DNA of 64,000 nucleotides, taken from positions 1,116,001 to 1,180,000 of the forward strand of contig NZ_JAVDUW010000001.1 in the NCBI RefSeq assembly GCF_031456495.1. Reading direction: 5' to 3'. This document shows, one piece after another, positions 16,871 through 26,378 of the stretch (the first letter of the stretch is position 1; each line of letters starts with the position of its first letter). The position numbers were made by a program, and so were the translations under genes. Below the pieces are notes generated by a model. It was not told where the DNA came from and ran no database searches. It saw only the letters and a list, made by a program, of their open reading frames with translations. Source of the DNA: Pedococcus sp031456495 (GTDB taxonomy: Bacteria; Actinomycetota; Actinomycetes; Actinomycetales; Dermatophilaceae).

Positions 16871-18041
16871 CCGCGTCCCTCCACTCAATCGAGCGTGTGT
16901 ACGCCACGACCAGGGCAGCCTCCGCTCGAACCGCCTCCCGGGGGCGGTGGCATCTGCCCCCCGACAGCCCGCACAGCCCGGGAGGCGGCGTCCATGAGAA
17001 CGCTGTACCCACCGGTGGCGGCGGCGAATCTGCATCGGTAAGCATCTGCGTGGACCGCGGCCCGGGGAGGTTGGAGCTGGGGGACAGGACGGCCGTCACC
17101 CGGGCGGCGGCACCGGGTTTATGCGCGGTGGTGGGGCTGGCCAAACGACCGTTCGTCCGGCCGGCCACAGGCAGGGGCCTGACAACGCCGCCGCCAGCTG
17201 CCAACGACGACGCCGCCCTTCACGGGCGCCGTCCCGTCTGATCCCTCATGGGCCGGTGACCATGCTCTTGGTGGGGCCCGGGGGCTCGGACAGCCGGGAA
17301 GGTCTGAGCAGTCCAGGAGCCGCAACGGTCCGCCCATGCCCACGGAGGCCGAGGCTCAAACAAGACGGCCCGCCGCAGCGTCGATCGGCAGCCAGGCGGT
17401 TGGCGACGCCACCGCCGTGACGGGTCATCCGACGGCGACGCCGGGCGCATCCTCGCGCAGGGATGGCCCTGTTCACTTCCGCCACATGGTGGAGGGCCGC
17501 GGCCTCGCCTCAGTGGGTGTGAGCGCCAGCCGGTTCCGGTCGCACTGCGAGGCAGCGCGCGTCGACGAGACCAACGAGCAGGTCCGACCCCAAGTACATG
17601 TGAACAGGCTACGGCGAGCGCTCACCACGTGTGAAATTCCACCGCGAACGGCTGGTGGCGCGCCTCCACCGAACGGCAGGTATGAGGCTCTCACCGACCG
17701 CGTATCGATCAGGTGCTCGGCCGTCGTGCTGAAGTCATCCCAACCATGGGACTGCCCTCCCGGCTCAATGCAACACTCGTCCGCGCCCCACGGCAAAGTC
17801 CAAGGCGCTCCACCCCGATGGGCCGCCTCCAGGGGCGCCGTCGGTCACGTCGAGGGCCCTGAGCATCGCGCCGCGGTGACGACCGTCAACGTCGACCCGA
17901 CGAGCAGGCCGCCCAACAGCAGCACAACAACTCCCCCGAATTGTGCTCCCTTGTGCTCCCACATCTCAGACGCGGCGACCGCATAGCAAGACACCCTGTC
18001 CATCCTTTGACGTTTCCGCAGGTCGGACAGGATGCCGATGA
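16871..18041. other. Long non-coding or decayed stretch next to the att-like repeat
   Basis: No gene is well supported. Notable items: a 12-bp perfect inverted repeat (16931-16942 with 16977-16988); a 10-base tandem TTGTGCTCCC x2 at 17941-17960; and a possible 52-residue minus-strand frame (18003 down to 17845) with one membrane helix (GGVVVLLLGGLLVGSTL) but no clear ribosome binding site. The segment 17986-18022 is homologous to 24639-24680, the sequence beside the intact tRNA-Ala. Confidence 0.5.
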
Positions 18042-18084
<43 letters not shown>

Positions 18085-18701
18085 GGCCTGCAGGCCTTTA
18101 ACAGCAATGGCATTCGTGCTCTGGCTCGTACGGTTGACCTCGGCTTGGGTGCGCCCGCTGAAGGCTGGGGGCACGCCGGGGGCACACGCGTTCGGCCATG
18201 GCCAGGGAGAGCCGGCGACCCGATGGCGGAGCAGTGGAGGTCGGCCGTCGAGTCGGTCAAGGTCGCCCTGATTGCGGGCGGTGTTGTGGCGGTACACGGA
18301 GTGTGCACCGTGACCGGGCTGGGGCTGCGGCCTTGACGGGCTCGCCGGCACCGGCCGGATGCTGCGGAGTCGGGTCGGCGGCTAGGTGGTGACAAGTGCC
18401 TCGGACTGGTTGCGGGGCACTTCTTGCTGTGGCCGGCGGGCAGCGGAACCGGCCGCGCCCGGAACGGCCGCCAGGCCGCATGCCCGACACGGCCGGGGCC
18501 GCAGGCCCCGGCCCGCGGCGAAGCCGCGCTTGAACCAGTAAGGAAAGTCCTCACCAACTCGTGCAATGCATGCGTTTCCAAGCTCAGGCACTGCTTGGCG
18601 ACCTGGGTCAGCGAGCCAAAATAGGGGACTGAGGTCAGGAGTGGCCGACCACTCGCCTCGGTCACCCACGTGTTCACCAGGAGTGGGTTAGCTGAAACGG
18701 A
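18085..18701. other. Intergenic, inside edge of the tRNA-bounded segment
   Basis: Only a very short frame at 18223-18336 (37 residues, starting MAEQWRSAVESVKVALIAGG, one hydrophobic stretch) looks somewhat protein-like, without a clear ribosome binding site. A GGGGGCAC motif occurs twice near 18168-18186 and once more near 24608 by the intact tRNA. No terminator for the siderophore operon is evident. Confidence 0.45.
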
Positions 18702-19658
18702 TCAGCTGGACTCGGCCCGCCCCTCGCGCCAGTAGCCCATGAAGGCGACTTGCGTGCGGTCGACGCCCAGGTCGCCCACCAGCAGGCGACGCAGGTCGCG
18801 GACAGCGGAGGCCTCACCCGCAACCCACGCGTAGCAGTCGGCGGCCCGAACGCCTTCCGCTGTCTCCCAGAGGATCTCGCGGTCGATATCGACCTCGGTC
18901 AGCTCGGTCGTGGTGGGCGGGACCGCTCCGGCGTGGTCTGCCATCACCTCGAGCAGCGCCGCCCGCAGCGCCTCCCCGCGCGGACGACAGCCCCGGGCGA
19001 GCCAGCGCACCTCCACCTCACCGCGGGCGACGGCCGGGGCGTCGACGGTGAGGACGTCGGCAGCCGAGGGCACCTCGAGGAGGGCGTGCCCGGCATACCC
19101 CCTAGGGAGAGAATCGAGGATCGAGCCGATGGCAGGCACCGCGGTCTCGTCGCCGGCCAGCACCACCCGCACGGGAGCCGCGGCGCCGGGCGCCGGCGGC
19201 TGCCACTCGATGCCGGCATATGCCGTGGTGCCGGCATGCGGGCCGATGACGGTCAGCCGCTGGCCGACCTTAGCCTGGGCCGCCCAGCCGGAGCCCGGGC
19301 CAGCGTGGCCACCGTCGCCGTGCAGGACGAAGTCGATGTCAAGCTGCGGGTCTGCCGCGGCGACGCGGGCTGCCCGCACCGTGTAGGTGCGCATGGACCC
19401 GCGCACCGACGGGTCGAAGGCCAGCCACCGCTGGTACCAGCCGGGCGAGAGGTCGGAGAGGTCGGGCAGCGCTGCTCCCGGAGCGGGGAACATGAGCTTG
19501 ACGCGCAGGTCGCGCGGCCCGAGTGGCCCGCCGTCCCCGAACCGCGAGAGGCAGTCGCCGCCGAAGGTGACGCGGACCATCGACGGGCCGAGCCGCCGCA
19601 CGCCGACGACCTCGACGTCGAAGGCGAGCATGGTCGGCGGTGCGGCGGTGATCGTCAT
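18702..19658 (-). CDS. Siderophore-interacting protein (FAD-dependent ferric-siderophore reductase)
   Basis: A protein of 318 residues and last gene of the iron operon; its start overlaps the ATPase gene by four bases. Residues about 10-140 are the FAD-binding barrel with the hallmark MRTYTVR (about residues 89-95). The C-terminal half is the NAD(P)H-binding SIP domain, with VVLAGDETAVPAIGSIL and the closing CYAWVAGEASAVRDLRRLL and VAFMGYWREG. This family reduces imported ferric siderophores to release Fe(II) in the cytoplasm. The organisation with a binding protein, two permeases and an ATPase makes the role clear; the particular siderophore is unknown. Confidence 0.95.
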   Translation of the reverse strand: MTITAAPPTMLAFDVEVVGVRRLGPSMVRVTFGGDCLSRFGDGGPLGPRDLRVKLMFPAPGAALPDLSDLSPGWYQRWLAFDPSVRGSMRTYTVRAARVAAADPQLDIDFVLHGDGGHAGPGSGWAAQAKVGQRLTVIGPHAGTTAYAGIEWQPPAPGAAAPVRVVLAGDETAVPAIGSILDSLPRGYAGHALLEVPSAADVLTVDAPAVARGEVEVRWLARGCRPRGEALRAALLEVMADHAGAVPPTTTELTEVDIDREILWETAEGVRAADCYAWVAGEASAVRDLRRLLVGDLGVDRTQVAFMGYWREGRAESS

Positions 19659-20539
19659 CGCAGGGCTCCTGTCGGGGACGGGCTGGTGGTGGGTGCGACG
19701 TACGACCGGCGACGCCCGATGGGCACGACCATCGGGGTGCCGGCCACGGGGTCCGGCACGACGCGGCAGTCCATGGCGAAGACGTCGCGCACGAGCTGCT
19801 CGGTGACGACCTCCGCGGGCGGGCCGGCAGCGACGACCCGGCCGTCCCGCATCGCCACGAGGTGGTCGGCGTAGCGCGCTGCGAGGTTGAGCTCGTGCAG
19901 GACGAGCACCACCGTCGTGCCCCGCGCGTGGTTGAGGTCGCTGAGCAGGTCGAGCACCTCGACCTGGTGCGCGACGTCGAGGAAGGTGGTCGGCTCGTCG
20001 AGCAGCAGGAGGTCGGTCTGCTGGGCCAGGGCCATGGCGATCCAGACCCGCTGGCGCTGGCCGCCGGAGAGCTCGTCGACGCTGCGCTCGGCCAGCTCAG
20101 TGGTGTCGGTGACTGCAAGCGCTTCGGTGACGGCGTGCTCGTCCTCCGCCGTCCACCGGCGGAACCAGCCCTGGTGCGGGTAGCGACCCCTCCCGACGAG
20201 GTCGGCGACGGTGATGCCCTCGGGCGCGACCGGCGACTGCGGCAGCATGCCGAGCACCGCGGCGACCTCCTTGGTCGGTCGCTCGTGGATGGACCGGCCG
20301 TCGAGGAGCACGGACCCCGACTCGGGTTGCAGGACCCGGGCCAGGCCGCGCAGCAACGTCGACTTGCCGCAGGCGTTCGCCCCGACGACGGCGGTGACGG
20401 CTCCCGTGGGCACCTCGAGGCTGAGTCCGTCGACGACCCGGCGCCCGTCGTAGGCGAGCGAGAGGTCACGGGTCTCCAGGGTGTGGTGCACCCTGGCCGC
20501 TTCGTCGTGGTGTGAGGGCGCGGTGGGGATCGGTGCCAT
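19655..20539 (-). CDS. Iron-siderophore ABC transporter ATPase (FepC/FhuC type)
   Basis: A protein of 294 residues. Walker A is GANACGKST (about residues 53-61), the ABC signature is LSGGQRQRVWIA, Walker B is LLLLDEPTTFLD, and the H-loop is VLHELN. The D-loop and the length fit the FepC/FhuC branch, which energises FecCD permeases. It starts one base after the stop of the upstream permease and overlaps the reductase gene by four bases, so the operon is tightly coupled. Located at the inner face of the membrane. Expected to be repressed by iron through the boxes at 23656-23689. Confidence 0.95.
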   Translation of the reverse strand: MAPIPTAPSHHDEAARVHHTLETRDLSLAYDGRRVVDGLSLEVPTGAVTAVVGANACGKSTLLRGLARVLQPESGSVLLDGRSIHERPTKEVAAVLGMLPQSPVAPEGITVADLVGRGRYPHQGWFRRWTAEDEHAVTEALAVTDTTELAERSVDELSGGQRQRVWIAMALAQQTDLLLLDEPTTFLDVAHQVEVLDLLSDLNHARGTTVVLVLHELNLAARYADHLVAMRDGRVVAAGPPAEVVTEQLVRDVFAMDCRVVPDPVAGTPMVVPIGRRRSYVAPTTSPSPTGALR

Positions 20540-20540
20540 C

Positions 20541-21581
20541 TCAGCCTCCTCGGCCGACTCGGTGGGCCGTGACGAGCAGCCACAGCAGGAACGGGCCGCC
20601 GAGCAGCCCTGTGACCACCCCGACGGGCAGGGCGCTGCCAGGCACGGCGTTGACGGCGGTGAACTCGGCGGCGAGCACGACCAGCGCCCCGACGAGCGCG
20701 GCCACCGGCAGGGTCGCCCGTCCCCTGAGCAGGCGCCGGGCGATCGGACCCGACAGGAAGGCCACGAAGGCGACCGGCCCCGCCGCAGCGGTCCCCGCGG
20801 CGGCCAGTGCCGTGCCCGCCAGGAGTAGGAGCAGCCTGCCGCGCCACGGGTGGACGCCCAGGCCCACGGCGGCCTCCTCCCCCAGCTCGAGGACGGGCAG
20901 CCGGCGGGCGGCGACCGCCACCACTGGCAGGAGCACGATCAGCAGGAGTCCGAGCGTTCGCACGCGCGCCCAGGTGGCGTTGTTCAGCGAGCCATTGAGC
21001 CACACCAGCGCTTCCGCCGCGACGTGGATGTCGGTGCGGGTCAGCACCCACGACGTGAGCGCCTGCAGGGCGGCAGCCAAGCCGATGCCGACCAGGATGA
21101 GGCGGTGCCCGGCCAGGTCGCCGCGCCGCGAGACCAGCACGATCACCAGGGCGGCCAGGAGCGAGCCCACCATCGAGAAGCCCTGCAGCGCCAGCCCGCC
21201 CACGCCGAAGAAGGCGATCCCCACCACGGCCGCGGCGCTGGCGCCCATGCTGATGCCGATGACGTCCGGGCTGGCGAGTGGGTTGCGCAGCAGCGTCTGG
21301 AACACCGCCCCCGCGACACCGAAGGCGGCCCCCACCAGCACGGCGAGCACGGCCTGCGGCAGCTTGTTCTCGAGCAGGATGAAGCTGGCGCCCGGGATCG
21401 TCTTACCTGAGACGATCCGCAGGAAGTCGGGGATCGTCACGGTGTAGCTGCCCAACAGCACGTTGACCGTGAAGAGCCCAACGACGGCGACGGCGAGCCC
21501 TCCGAGCACCAGAGAGGTGTGCCGCTGCGCCCGGATGCGCGCCTGTCGCACCACGGGCGCTGCGACCGTCACGACGCTCAC
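20541..21581 (-). CDS. Iron-siderophore permease (FecCD family), second subunit
   Basis: A protein of 346 residues from GTG 21581, overlapping the previous permease stop by four bases (GTGA). It has nine or ten membrane helices. Family motifs include FQTLLRNPLASPDVIGISMGA (the GA-rich coupling region) near residue 100 and GPVAFVAFLSGPIARRLL near residue 270. FecCD permeases work as a heterodimer, here with the product of 21578-22600. The signature LLGGPFLLWLL near the end is typical. Role: ferric-siderophore import across the cytoplasmic membrane. Confidence 0.95.
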   Translation of the reverse strand: MSVVTVAAPVVRQARIRAQRHTSLVLGGLAVAVVGLFTVNVLLGSYTVTIPDFLRIVSGKTIPGASFILLENKLPQAVLAVLVGAAFGVAGAVFQTLLRNPLASPDVIGISMGASAAAVVGIAFFGVGGLALQGFSMVGSLLAALVIVLVSRRGDLAGHRLILVGIGLAAALQALTSWVLTRTDIHVAAEALVWLNGSLNNATWARVRTLGLLLIVLLPVVAVAARRLPVLELGEEAAVGLGVHPWRGRLLLLLAGTALAAAGTAAAGPVAFVAFLSGPIARRLLRGRATLPVAALVGALVVLAAEFTAVNAVPGSALPVGVVTGLLGGPFLLWLLVTAHRVGRGG

Positions 21582-22600
21582 AGCGCGGCCACACGGCGCC
21601 GGGCCACCAGGGCGATGAAGACCGGGGCGCCGACGACCGCGGTCATGATGCCCGCCTGCACCTCGCTCGGTGGGGCGACGACCCGACCTGCCACGTCGGC
21701 GGCCAGCAGGAGCGCCGGCGCCAGCAGAGCCGACAGCGGCAGGAGCCAGCGGTGGTCGCCGCCCACGAGCGCACGGACCATGTGCGGGACGACGAGGCCG
21801 ACGAAGGCGATCGGACCGGCCAGCGCGGTAGCGCTGCCGACCAGCACCACCACGCCGGCGGCAGTCACCGCGCGGGTGAGGGCGACGCGCTGGCCGAGTC
21901 CGCGAGCGAGGTCGTCGCCGAGGGCGAGCCCGTTGAGCCAGCGGCCCGACCCGACCACCACGAGTGCCCCGACGACCGCGAAGGGCAGGACGGTGCGCAG
22001 CTCCGCCGGCGTGGCACCGCTCAGCGACCCGACCTGCCAGAAGCGGAACTGGTCGAGGGTCTGCTGACTCAGCACGAGGAGGGCGTTCATCACCGAGGCC
22101 AGCACCGCGCTCAGCGCCGCGCCCGCCAGCGCGAGCTTCACCGGAGTGGCGCCCTCGCGCCCGAGGCTCGCCACGGCATACGCCACGACCGCCGCCGCGG
22201 CGGCGCCGGCGAACGCGAACCAGAGGTAGCCCGCCGGGCTGGCGATGCCGAAGAGGAACAGGGCAACGACGATCGCCAGCGCCGCCCCGGCGTTGACGCC
22301 CAGGATGCCGGGGTCGGCCAACGGGTTGCGCGTCACTCCCTGCATGGCGGCGCCGGCAAGGCCGAGGGCGGTGCCGGCGAGGAGCCCGGTGAGGGTGCGC
22401 GGCACCCGCGACTGCACGACAAGGTGGTCACCGAGCGACGGGTCGAAACCGGACAACGCGTCGAACAGCGTCGACCACCCCACCGGGCGGGCGCCGACCG
22501 CGAGGGACAGCACGCAGGCCGTGGCGAGCAGTACTGCCCCGGCGACGACGACCGCCGCCGGGGGCAGCGCCCGACGCCTCGTCCTTGGACCTGACGCCAT
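21578..22600 (-). CDS. Iron-siderophore permease (FecCD family), first subunit
   Basis: A protein of 340 residues. ATG 22600 overlaps the stop of the binding-protein gene by one base (TGATG), which fixes the start and predicts translational coupling. Motifs: MQGVTRNPLADPGILGVNAG near residue 80 and GPIAFVGLVVPHMVRALVG near residue 255, both diagnostic of FecCD/BtuC permeases. Multiple membrane helices. It pairs with 20541-21581. Confidence 0.95.
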   Translation of the reverse strand: MASGPRTRRRALPPAAVVVAGAVLLATACVLSLAVGARPVGWSTLFDALSGFDPSLGDHLVVQSRVPRTLTGLLAGTALGLAGAAMQGVTRNPLADPGILGVNAGAALAIVVALFLFGIASPAGYLWFAFAGAAAAAVVAYAVASLGREGATPVKLALAGAALSAVLASVMNALLVLSQQTLDQFRFWQVGSLSGATPAELRTVLPFAVVGALVVVGSGRWLNGLALGDDLARGLGQRVALTRAVTAAGVVVLVGSATALAGPIAFVGLVVPHMVRALVGGDHRWLLPLSALLAPALLLAADVAGRVVAPPSEVQAGIMTAVVGAPVFIALVARRRVAAL

Positions 22601-23640
22601 CAGGCCTTGTCGGCCGCGGCGGCCAGCTGGGGCAGGAAGCGGTCGAGGGCCCACGGCAAACTCAGCGGGCTGGCCGCGGAGACGCTCAGCGTCAGGGTCT
22701 CGTCGGGGTCGGCTACTAGGGCGCCGCGCTTGACCGCCGGGATCTGGCCCAGCAGCGGGTCCTTCACGATCGCGTCCCTGGTCGTCGCGCTGGGCACCCA
22801 GGTGACGAAGACGTCGGACTCGAGCTCGTCGGCGCGCTCCTCCGACCACGTCAGGTAGAAGTCCTTGGTGTTCTCCTTGACGACTGGGGCCTGCTTCATG
22901 CCGATCTGGGTGAGGAAGCGGGGTCGGTTGTCCTGGCTGGTGTAGATGTTGATGCCGCTGCCGCGGGTGGGCTCGAGGTTGCCGTAGATGAAGGTCTTGC
23001 CCTTGATCTGCGGGTACTTCGCGGCCTGCTCGCTGATGGTCTTCTCGGTGTCGGTCACCAGCTTCTGTGCGGCGTCGCTCCTGCCGAGGGCCTGGCCGAT
23101 GAGGCGGGTGCTCTCCTGCCAGGGCGTGCCGTAGGCGACCTCGGGGTAGGCCACGACCGGGGCGATCTTCGAGAGCTTGTCGTACTCCTCCTTGGTCAGG
23201 CCGGAGTAGGCGGCCAGGATGACCTCGGGCGTGGTCTTGGCGATCTCGGTGTAGTTGATGCCGTCGGCTTCGGAATACTGCGCTGGCGCCTTGTCGGTGC
23301 CCAGCGCAGCGCCGGCCTTCTCCAGAGCTGCGTCCTTCCACGGGGTGGAAGCCTTGTCGTTGGCGCCCCATTCGTCCTTGGGCATGCCCACCGGCACGAC
23401 ACCGAGGGCGAGAGCGACGTCGGCGTTCACCCACGAGACGGTGGCGACCCGCTCGGGCCGCTCCTCGATGGTCGTCTCGCCGAAGGCGTGCTTCACGGTG
23501 ACCGGGAAGGCGTCGGCGGCGACCGCCTCTGCGCGAGGAGTGTCATCGCCGGCTTCGGTGGCCGGGCCCGTCGAGCAGGCGGTCAGGGCGAGCAGGGCGG
23601 TGGCGGCCACGGAGGCGAGCGCGCGGAGGCGGAGGGACAC
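22600..23640 (-). CDS. Iron-siderophore substrate-binding lipoprotein
   Basis: A protein of 346 residues from GTG 23640, with CAGGAG six bases upstream. A signal peptide ends in the lipobox LTACS (Cys at residue 22), so it is a membrane-anchored lipoprotein. Helical-backbone binding-protein features are present: PERVATVSWVNADVALALGV at the start of lobe 1 (about residue 62) and VILAAYSGLTKEEYDKLSKI in the middle. It delivers ferric siderophore to the two permeases encoded directly downstream. First gene of the operon; controlled by the overlapping iron boxes just upstream. Confidence 0.95.
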   Translation of the reverse strand: MSLRLRALASVAATALLALTACSTGPATEAGDDTPRAEAVAADAFPVTVKHAFGETTIEERPERVATVSWVNADVALALGVVPVGMPKDEWGANDKASTPWKDAALEKAGAALGTDKAPAQYSEADGINYTEIAKTTPEVILAAYSGLTKEEYDKLSKIAPVVAYPEVAYGTPWQESTRLIGQALGRSDAAQKLVTDTEKTISEQAAKYPQIKGKTFIYGNLEPTRGSGINIYTSQDNRPRFLTQIGMKQAPVVKENTKDFYLTWSEERADELESDVFVTWVPSATTRDAIVKDPLLGQIPAVKRGALVADPDETLTLSVSAASPLSLPWALDRFLPQLAAAADKA

Positions 23641-23655
23641 GATTGCTCCTGCATG

Positions 23656-23689
23656 TTAGGTGAGCCTTACTTAGGCTTGCCTAACCTAT
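23656..23689 (-). promoter_or_regulatory. Two overlapping DtxR/IdeR iron boxes
   Basis: TTAGGTGAGCCTTACTTAG (23656-23674) and TTAGGCTTGCCTAACCTAT (23671-23689) each resemble the 19-bp box TWAGGTTAGSCTWACCTWA; the second is the better match. They share four bases and lie 15-50 bases before the GTG start of the binding-protein gene, overlapping the expected promoter. This predicts repression of the operon by iron-loaded DtxR/IdeR. Confidence 0.9.
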
Positions 23690-24091
23690 GCGCGATCTCC
23701 CTACTGCGCAAACCACCGAATGGGGCATCAACACCCACTGCCGCTCCCGGGGCAGCGATAGCCGGTGCATCGACCCGACGGCGGTGGGAGCGTCCTATCG
23801 ACTGAGCCGGCTGCCCGCCTGCCATGGCACGCGGTGGACAGCGTCCAGACGACCGCCGAAGGGTCAAGATCGGGTCAAGAGAACCTGACAAGTCGTGACA
23901 AGTAGTGGACTAGCACGAACCTCGCTTGCAATCGTCGAGGTGTCGACCACGCGGTCGTCTACCGGCAAAGCAGGACCACAACTCGCTGCGAGACAAGGGA
24001 TTTATGACTTCACAGATGTTGGCAGCTCCCTGCGGTCGTCCTGCTGCGTCTCTGCGGCACACCACCCAACAGCAGCTAGACGCTGGACCGA
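23690..24091. other. Intergenic behind the iron-box promoter
   Basis: No gene seen. Contains GGCGGTGGGAGCGTCC at about 23779, the same 3' arm motif as the hairpins at 13454 and 15787. May include the lost N-terminal part of the TetR remnant, but no recognisable helix-turn-helix is left. Confidence 0.45.
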
Positions 24092-24271
24092 ATGCAGGTG
24101 CACGGGGCACTACGACCCGACGCTGACACCGAACGTCTGGCCACCGGCCTCATGGCTGCGCTGCAGGGCGGCTACCTACTCTCCCAGGCCGCGCAGAATG
24201 CCCTGCCGATGGCGGCATCCCTCAACATGGCGCTGGAGCACGTTGGCACGTACGCCGAGAAGTCCGCCTGA
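24092..24271 (+). pseudogene. C-terminal remnant of a TetR-family regulator
   Basis: Fifty-nine residues: LRPDADTERLATGLMAALQG, then GYLLSQAAQNALPMAASLNM, then ALEHVGTYAEKSA and TGA. This matches the ligand-domain C-terminus of TetR-family repressors of the type ending ALxGGYLLAQ...MALAHV. No DNA-binding domain or start region can be found upstream, so the gene is truncated. Its presence inside the tRNA-bounded segment suggests past rearrangement there. Confidence 0.65.
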
Positions 24272-24770
<499 letters not shown>

Positions 24771-24865
24771 TTGATGCGGACGAAACTGTAACACCAGCCC
24801 GGCACCGGAGAAAAAACGACCCGCCACCGTCGCGGCCGGCGTTCGCGGACCGTGTGTCGGGGGCC

Positions 24866-24906
24866 GGACTGTGCGTTGCCCCAGCCTGCGGGACAACGCA
24901 CAGTCC
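24866..24906 (-). terminator. Terminator of the sigma/anti-sigma operon
   Basis: A 13-bp perfect stem (GGACTGTGCGTTG with CAACGCACAGTCC), closed by further C/G pairs, 26 bases past the anti-sigma stop codon. It separates the operon from the tRNA gene. Confidence 0.8.
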
Positions 24907-24932
24907 CCCAGAGACGACAGCCGGCCCAGCCC

Positions 24933-25751
24933 TCAGCTGAGCCGCGCCCGCATCACCGTGGCCCCGTCCGTGACACGTCGGATCTCCACGGCGCCGATGC
25001 TGGCGACCGGCAGGTCCGAGCGACCCACGGGCCGCATCACCCGGTCCGGCCGCGCGGTCCAGGCGTGCAGCTCGGTGGCCGAGCCGGAGCGGTCGACGAC
25101 CCAGATCGCGTACGCGACGCCGTCCTCACCCTGGTACCTGCCGTCCGTGCCGCCGGAGGTGGAGCCCCCGGAGGAGCGCGCGTACTGGCACTCGACCCGC
25201 AGCTCCGTGCCCGAGGCGACCGGCACCACGTCGACCACCGCCGTCATGAGCGACGGCTGCACCGGGGAGAAGGCCAGCCGCGCGGCGCCCACGCCGCCGG
25301 CCCCACCGCCCCCACCGGTCGAGGTCGCCGTCGCCACCGGCCCTGGCGCACGGTCCCCGAGGACGGCGGACACGGCATACCCGCCCAGTGCGCCGACCAG
25401 CACGGCAGCGGCGAGGCCGAGCGCCACCCACCGCGGGGCACGCGCGGTCTTCGGCAGCGAGCGCGGCAGCCCAGGACGTCGCACGACGGGCGGCACCGCC
25501 TCCCGCGGCAGGACCGGCATGAGCGAGGGCGGCGGCTCGGGCCACGACCCGCTCTCGACCTCGTCCAGCGCGAGCGCCTCGCCCGGGGGCAGCTGGGCGA
25601 GCAGCCCGGGCACCCCCGCGAGGTCGGCCACCGCGGCCTGGCACCGCGGGCACCCGGCCAGGTGCGCCTCGTACTCCACGCGCTCGGGACCGCTCAGGGC
25701 GCCCAGGACATAGGCGGCGTCCCACTCGGCGTATGCGTCGGGGCCGCTCAC
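24933..25751 (-). CDS. Anti-sigma factor (zinc-finger, single-pass membrane, RskA/RsgA style)
   Basis: A protein of 272 residues from GTG 25751, overlapping the sigma-factor stop by four bases (GTGA). Residues 1-45 form an anti-sigma domain with YEAHLAGCPRCQ, the H-x3-C-x2-C zinc motif. A Pro-rich linker and a membrane helix follow (ALGLAAAVLVGALGGYAVS, about residues 110-130). A roughly 130-residue extracytoplasmic domain ends the protein. Such proteins hold the partner ECF sigma factor until a signal outside releases it, often by proteolysis. The target is the sigma factor encoded directly upstream. Confidence 0.92.
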   Translation of the reverse strand: MSGPDAYAEWDAAYVLGALSGPERVEYEAHLAGCPRCQAAVADLAGVPGLLAQLPPGEALALDEVESGSWPEPPPSLMPVLPREAVPPVVRRPGLPRSLPKTARAPRWVALGLAAAVLVGALGGYAVSAVLGDRAPGPVATATSTGGGGGAGGVGAARLAFSPVQPSLMTAVVDVVPVASGTELRVECQYARSSGGSTSGGTDGRYQGEDGVAYAIWVVDRSGSATELHAWTARPDRVMRPVGRSDLPVASIGAVEIRRVTDGATVMRARLS

Positions 25752-26260
25752 GAGCCGGTCACCCCCTTCTCCTGCAGCACCAGCCGCAGGCTCCGGAGCC
25801 CGTAGTGGAGGCGGGACTTCACGGTGCCCTCGGGCACCCGCAGCTCGGCGGCGATCTCCGCCACGCTCCTTCCCTCGTAGTAGGCGGCCGTGATGACCTG
25901 GCGGTGGTCCCGGGACAGACGGGCGAGCCCGTCGGCGACCAGCCAGCGGTCCAGCACCTCGCCCGTGCGGTCGGCCTCACCCGGGTCGAGCAGGTCGGCG
26001 CCGGTCAGCTCGTGCCGCGCGGCGGCACTGCGCCACCGGTCCACCACGAGGTGGCGCACGACGGTAAAGAGCCACGCCCGCGACTGCGGTTCGGTGCGCC
26101 CGAGCAGGCCCGGGTCACGCCAGGCCCGCAGCAAGGCCTCCTGCACGAGGTCCTCGGCGACCTGCGGGTCACGGGTCAGCCGCAGCGCGAACCGCCACAG
26201 CTCGGCGGCGTGCCGGTCGTGCAGGCCCTGCAGCGCGGTCTCCCGCTGGTCCGGTTCCAC
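25748..26260 (-). CDS. ECF sigma factor
   Basis: A protein of 170 residues. GTG 26260 is chosen because AAGGAG is six bases upstream. Region 2 is FALRLTRDPQVAEDLVQEAL and RAWLFTVVRHLVVDRWR (residues about 24-80). Region 4 is LARLSRDHRQVITAAYYEGR and SVAEIAAELRVPEGTVKSRL (residues about 110-155), followed by HYGLRSLR. Region 3 is absent, as in all ECF factors. It directs transcription of a small regulon and is held by the anti-sigma factor encoded next. A palindrome with an ECF-type promoter lies upstream, suggesting autoregulation. Confidence 0.95.
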   Translation of the reverse strand: MEPDQRETALQGLHDRHAAELWRFALRLTRDPQVAEDLVQEALLRAWRDPGLLGRTEPQSRAWLFTVVRHLVVDRWRSAAARHELTGADLLDPGEADRTGEVLDRWLVADGLARLSRDHRQVITAAYYEGRSVAEIAAELRVPEGTVKSRLHYGLRSLRLVLQEKGVTGS

Positions 26261-26314
26261 CGCCTCTCCTTCACCCTCGCCTCGATTGTCGTGGTGGTGC
26301 CCCGCGCTGGGAAG

Positions 26315-26370
26315 GACGAGACAGGAGCACTGCTGGTTCACCGGTGAACCGAATCGTCCCGCGCCACGTT
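26315..26370. promoter_or_regulatory. Divergent ECF-type promoters sharing a 16-bp palindrome
   Basis: GGTTCACCGGTGAACC (26335-26350) is a perfect palindrome. Toward the sigma gene, TGAACC is followed after 16 bases by CGTC (26318-26315), the usual ECF -35/-10 pattern. Toward the gene at 26379, the other TGAACC is followed after about 16-17 bases by CGTT. One palindrome thus supplies both -35 elements. Confidence 0.65.
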
Positions 26371-26378
26371 CCCCCGGC

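Noticed and set aside
17845..18003. A 52-residue minus-strand membrane protein next to the tRNA fragment
   Set aside because: One hydrophobic stretch but no ribosome binding site; its start lies in the segment homologous to the tRNA flank at 24.65 kb, where no such protein exists. Noted within the region entry.
23641..23700. A riboswitch before the iron operon
   Set aside because: The short leader holds two clear protein-binding boxes and no room or fold for a known riboswitch.
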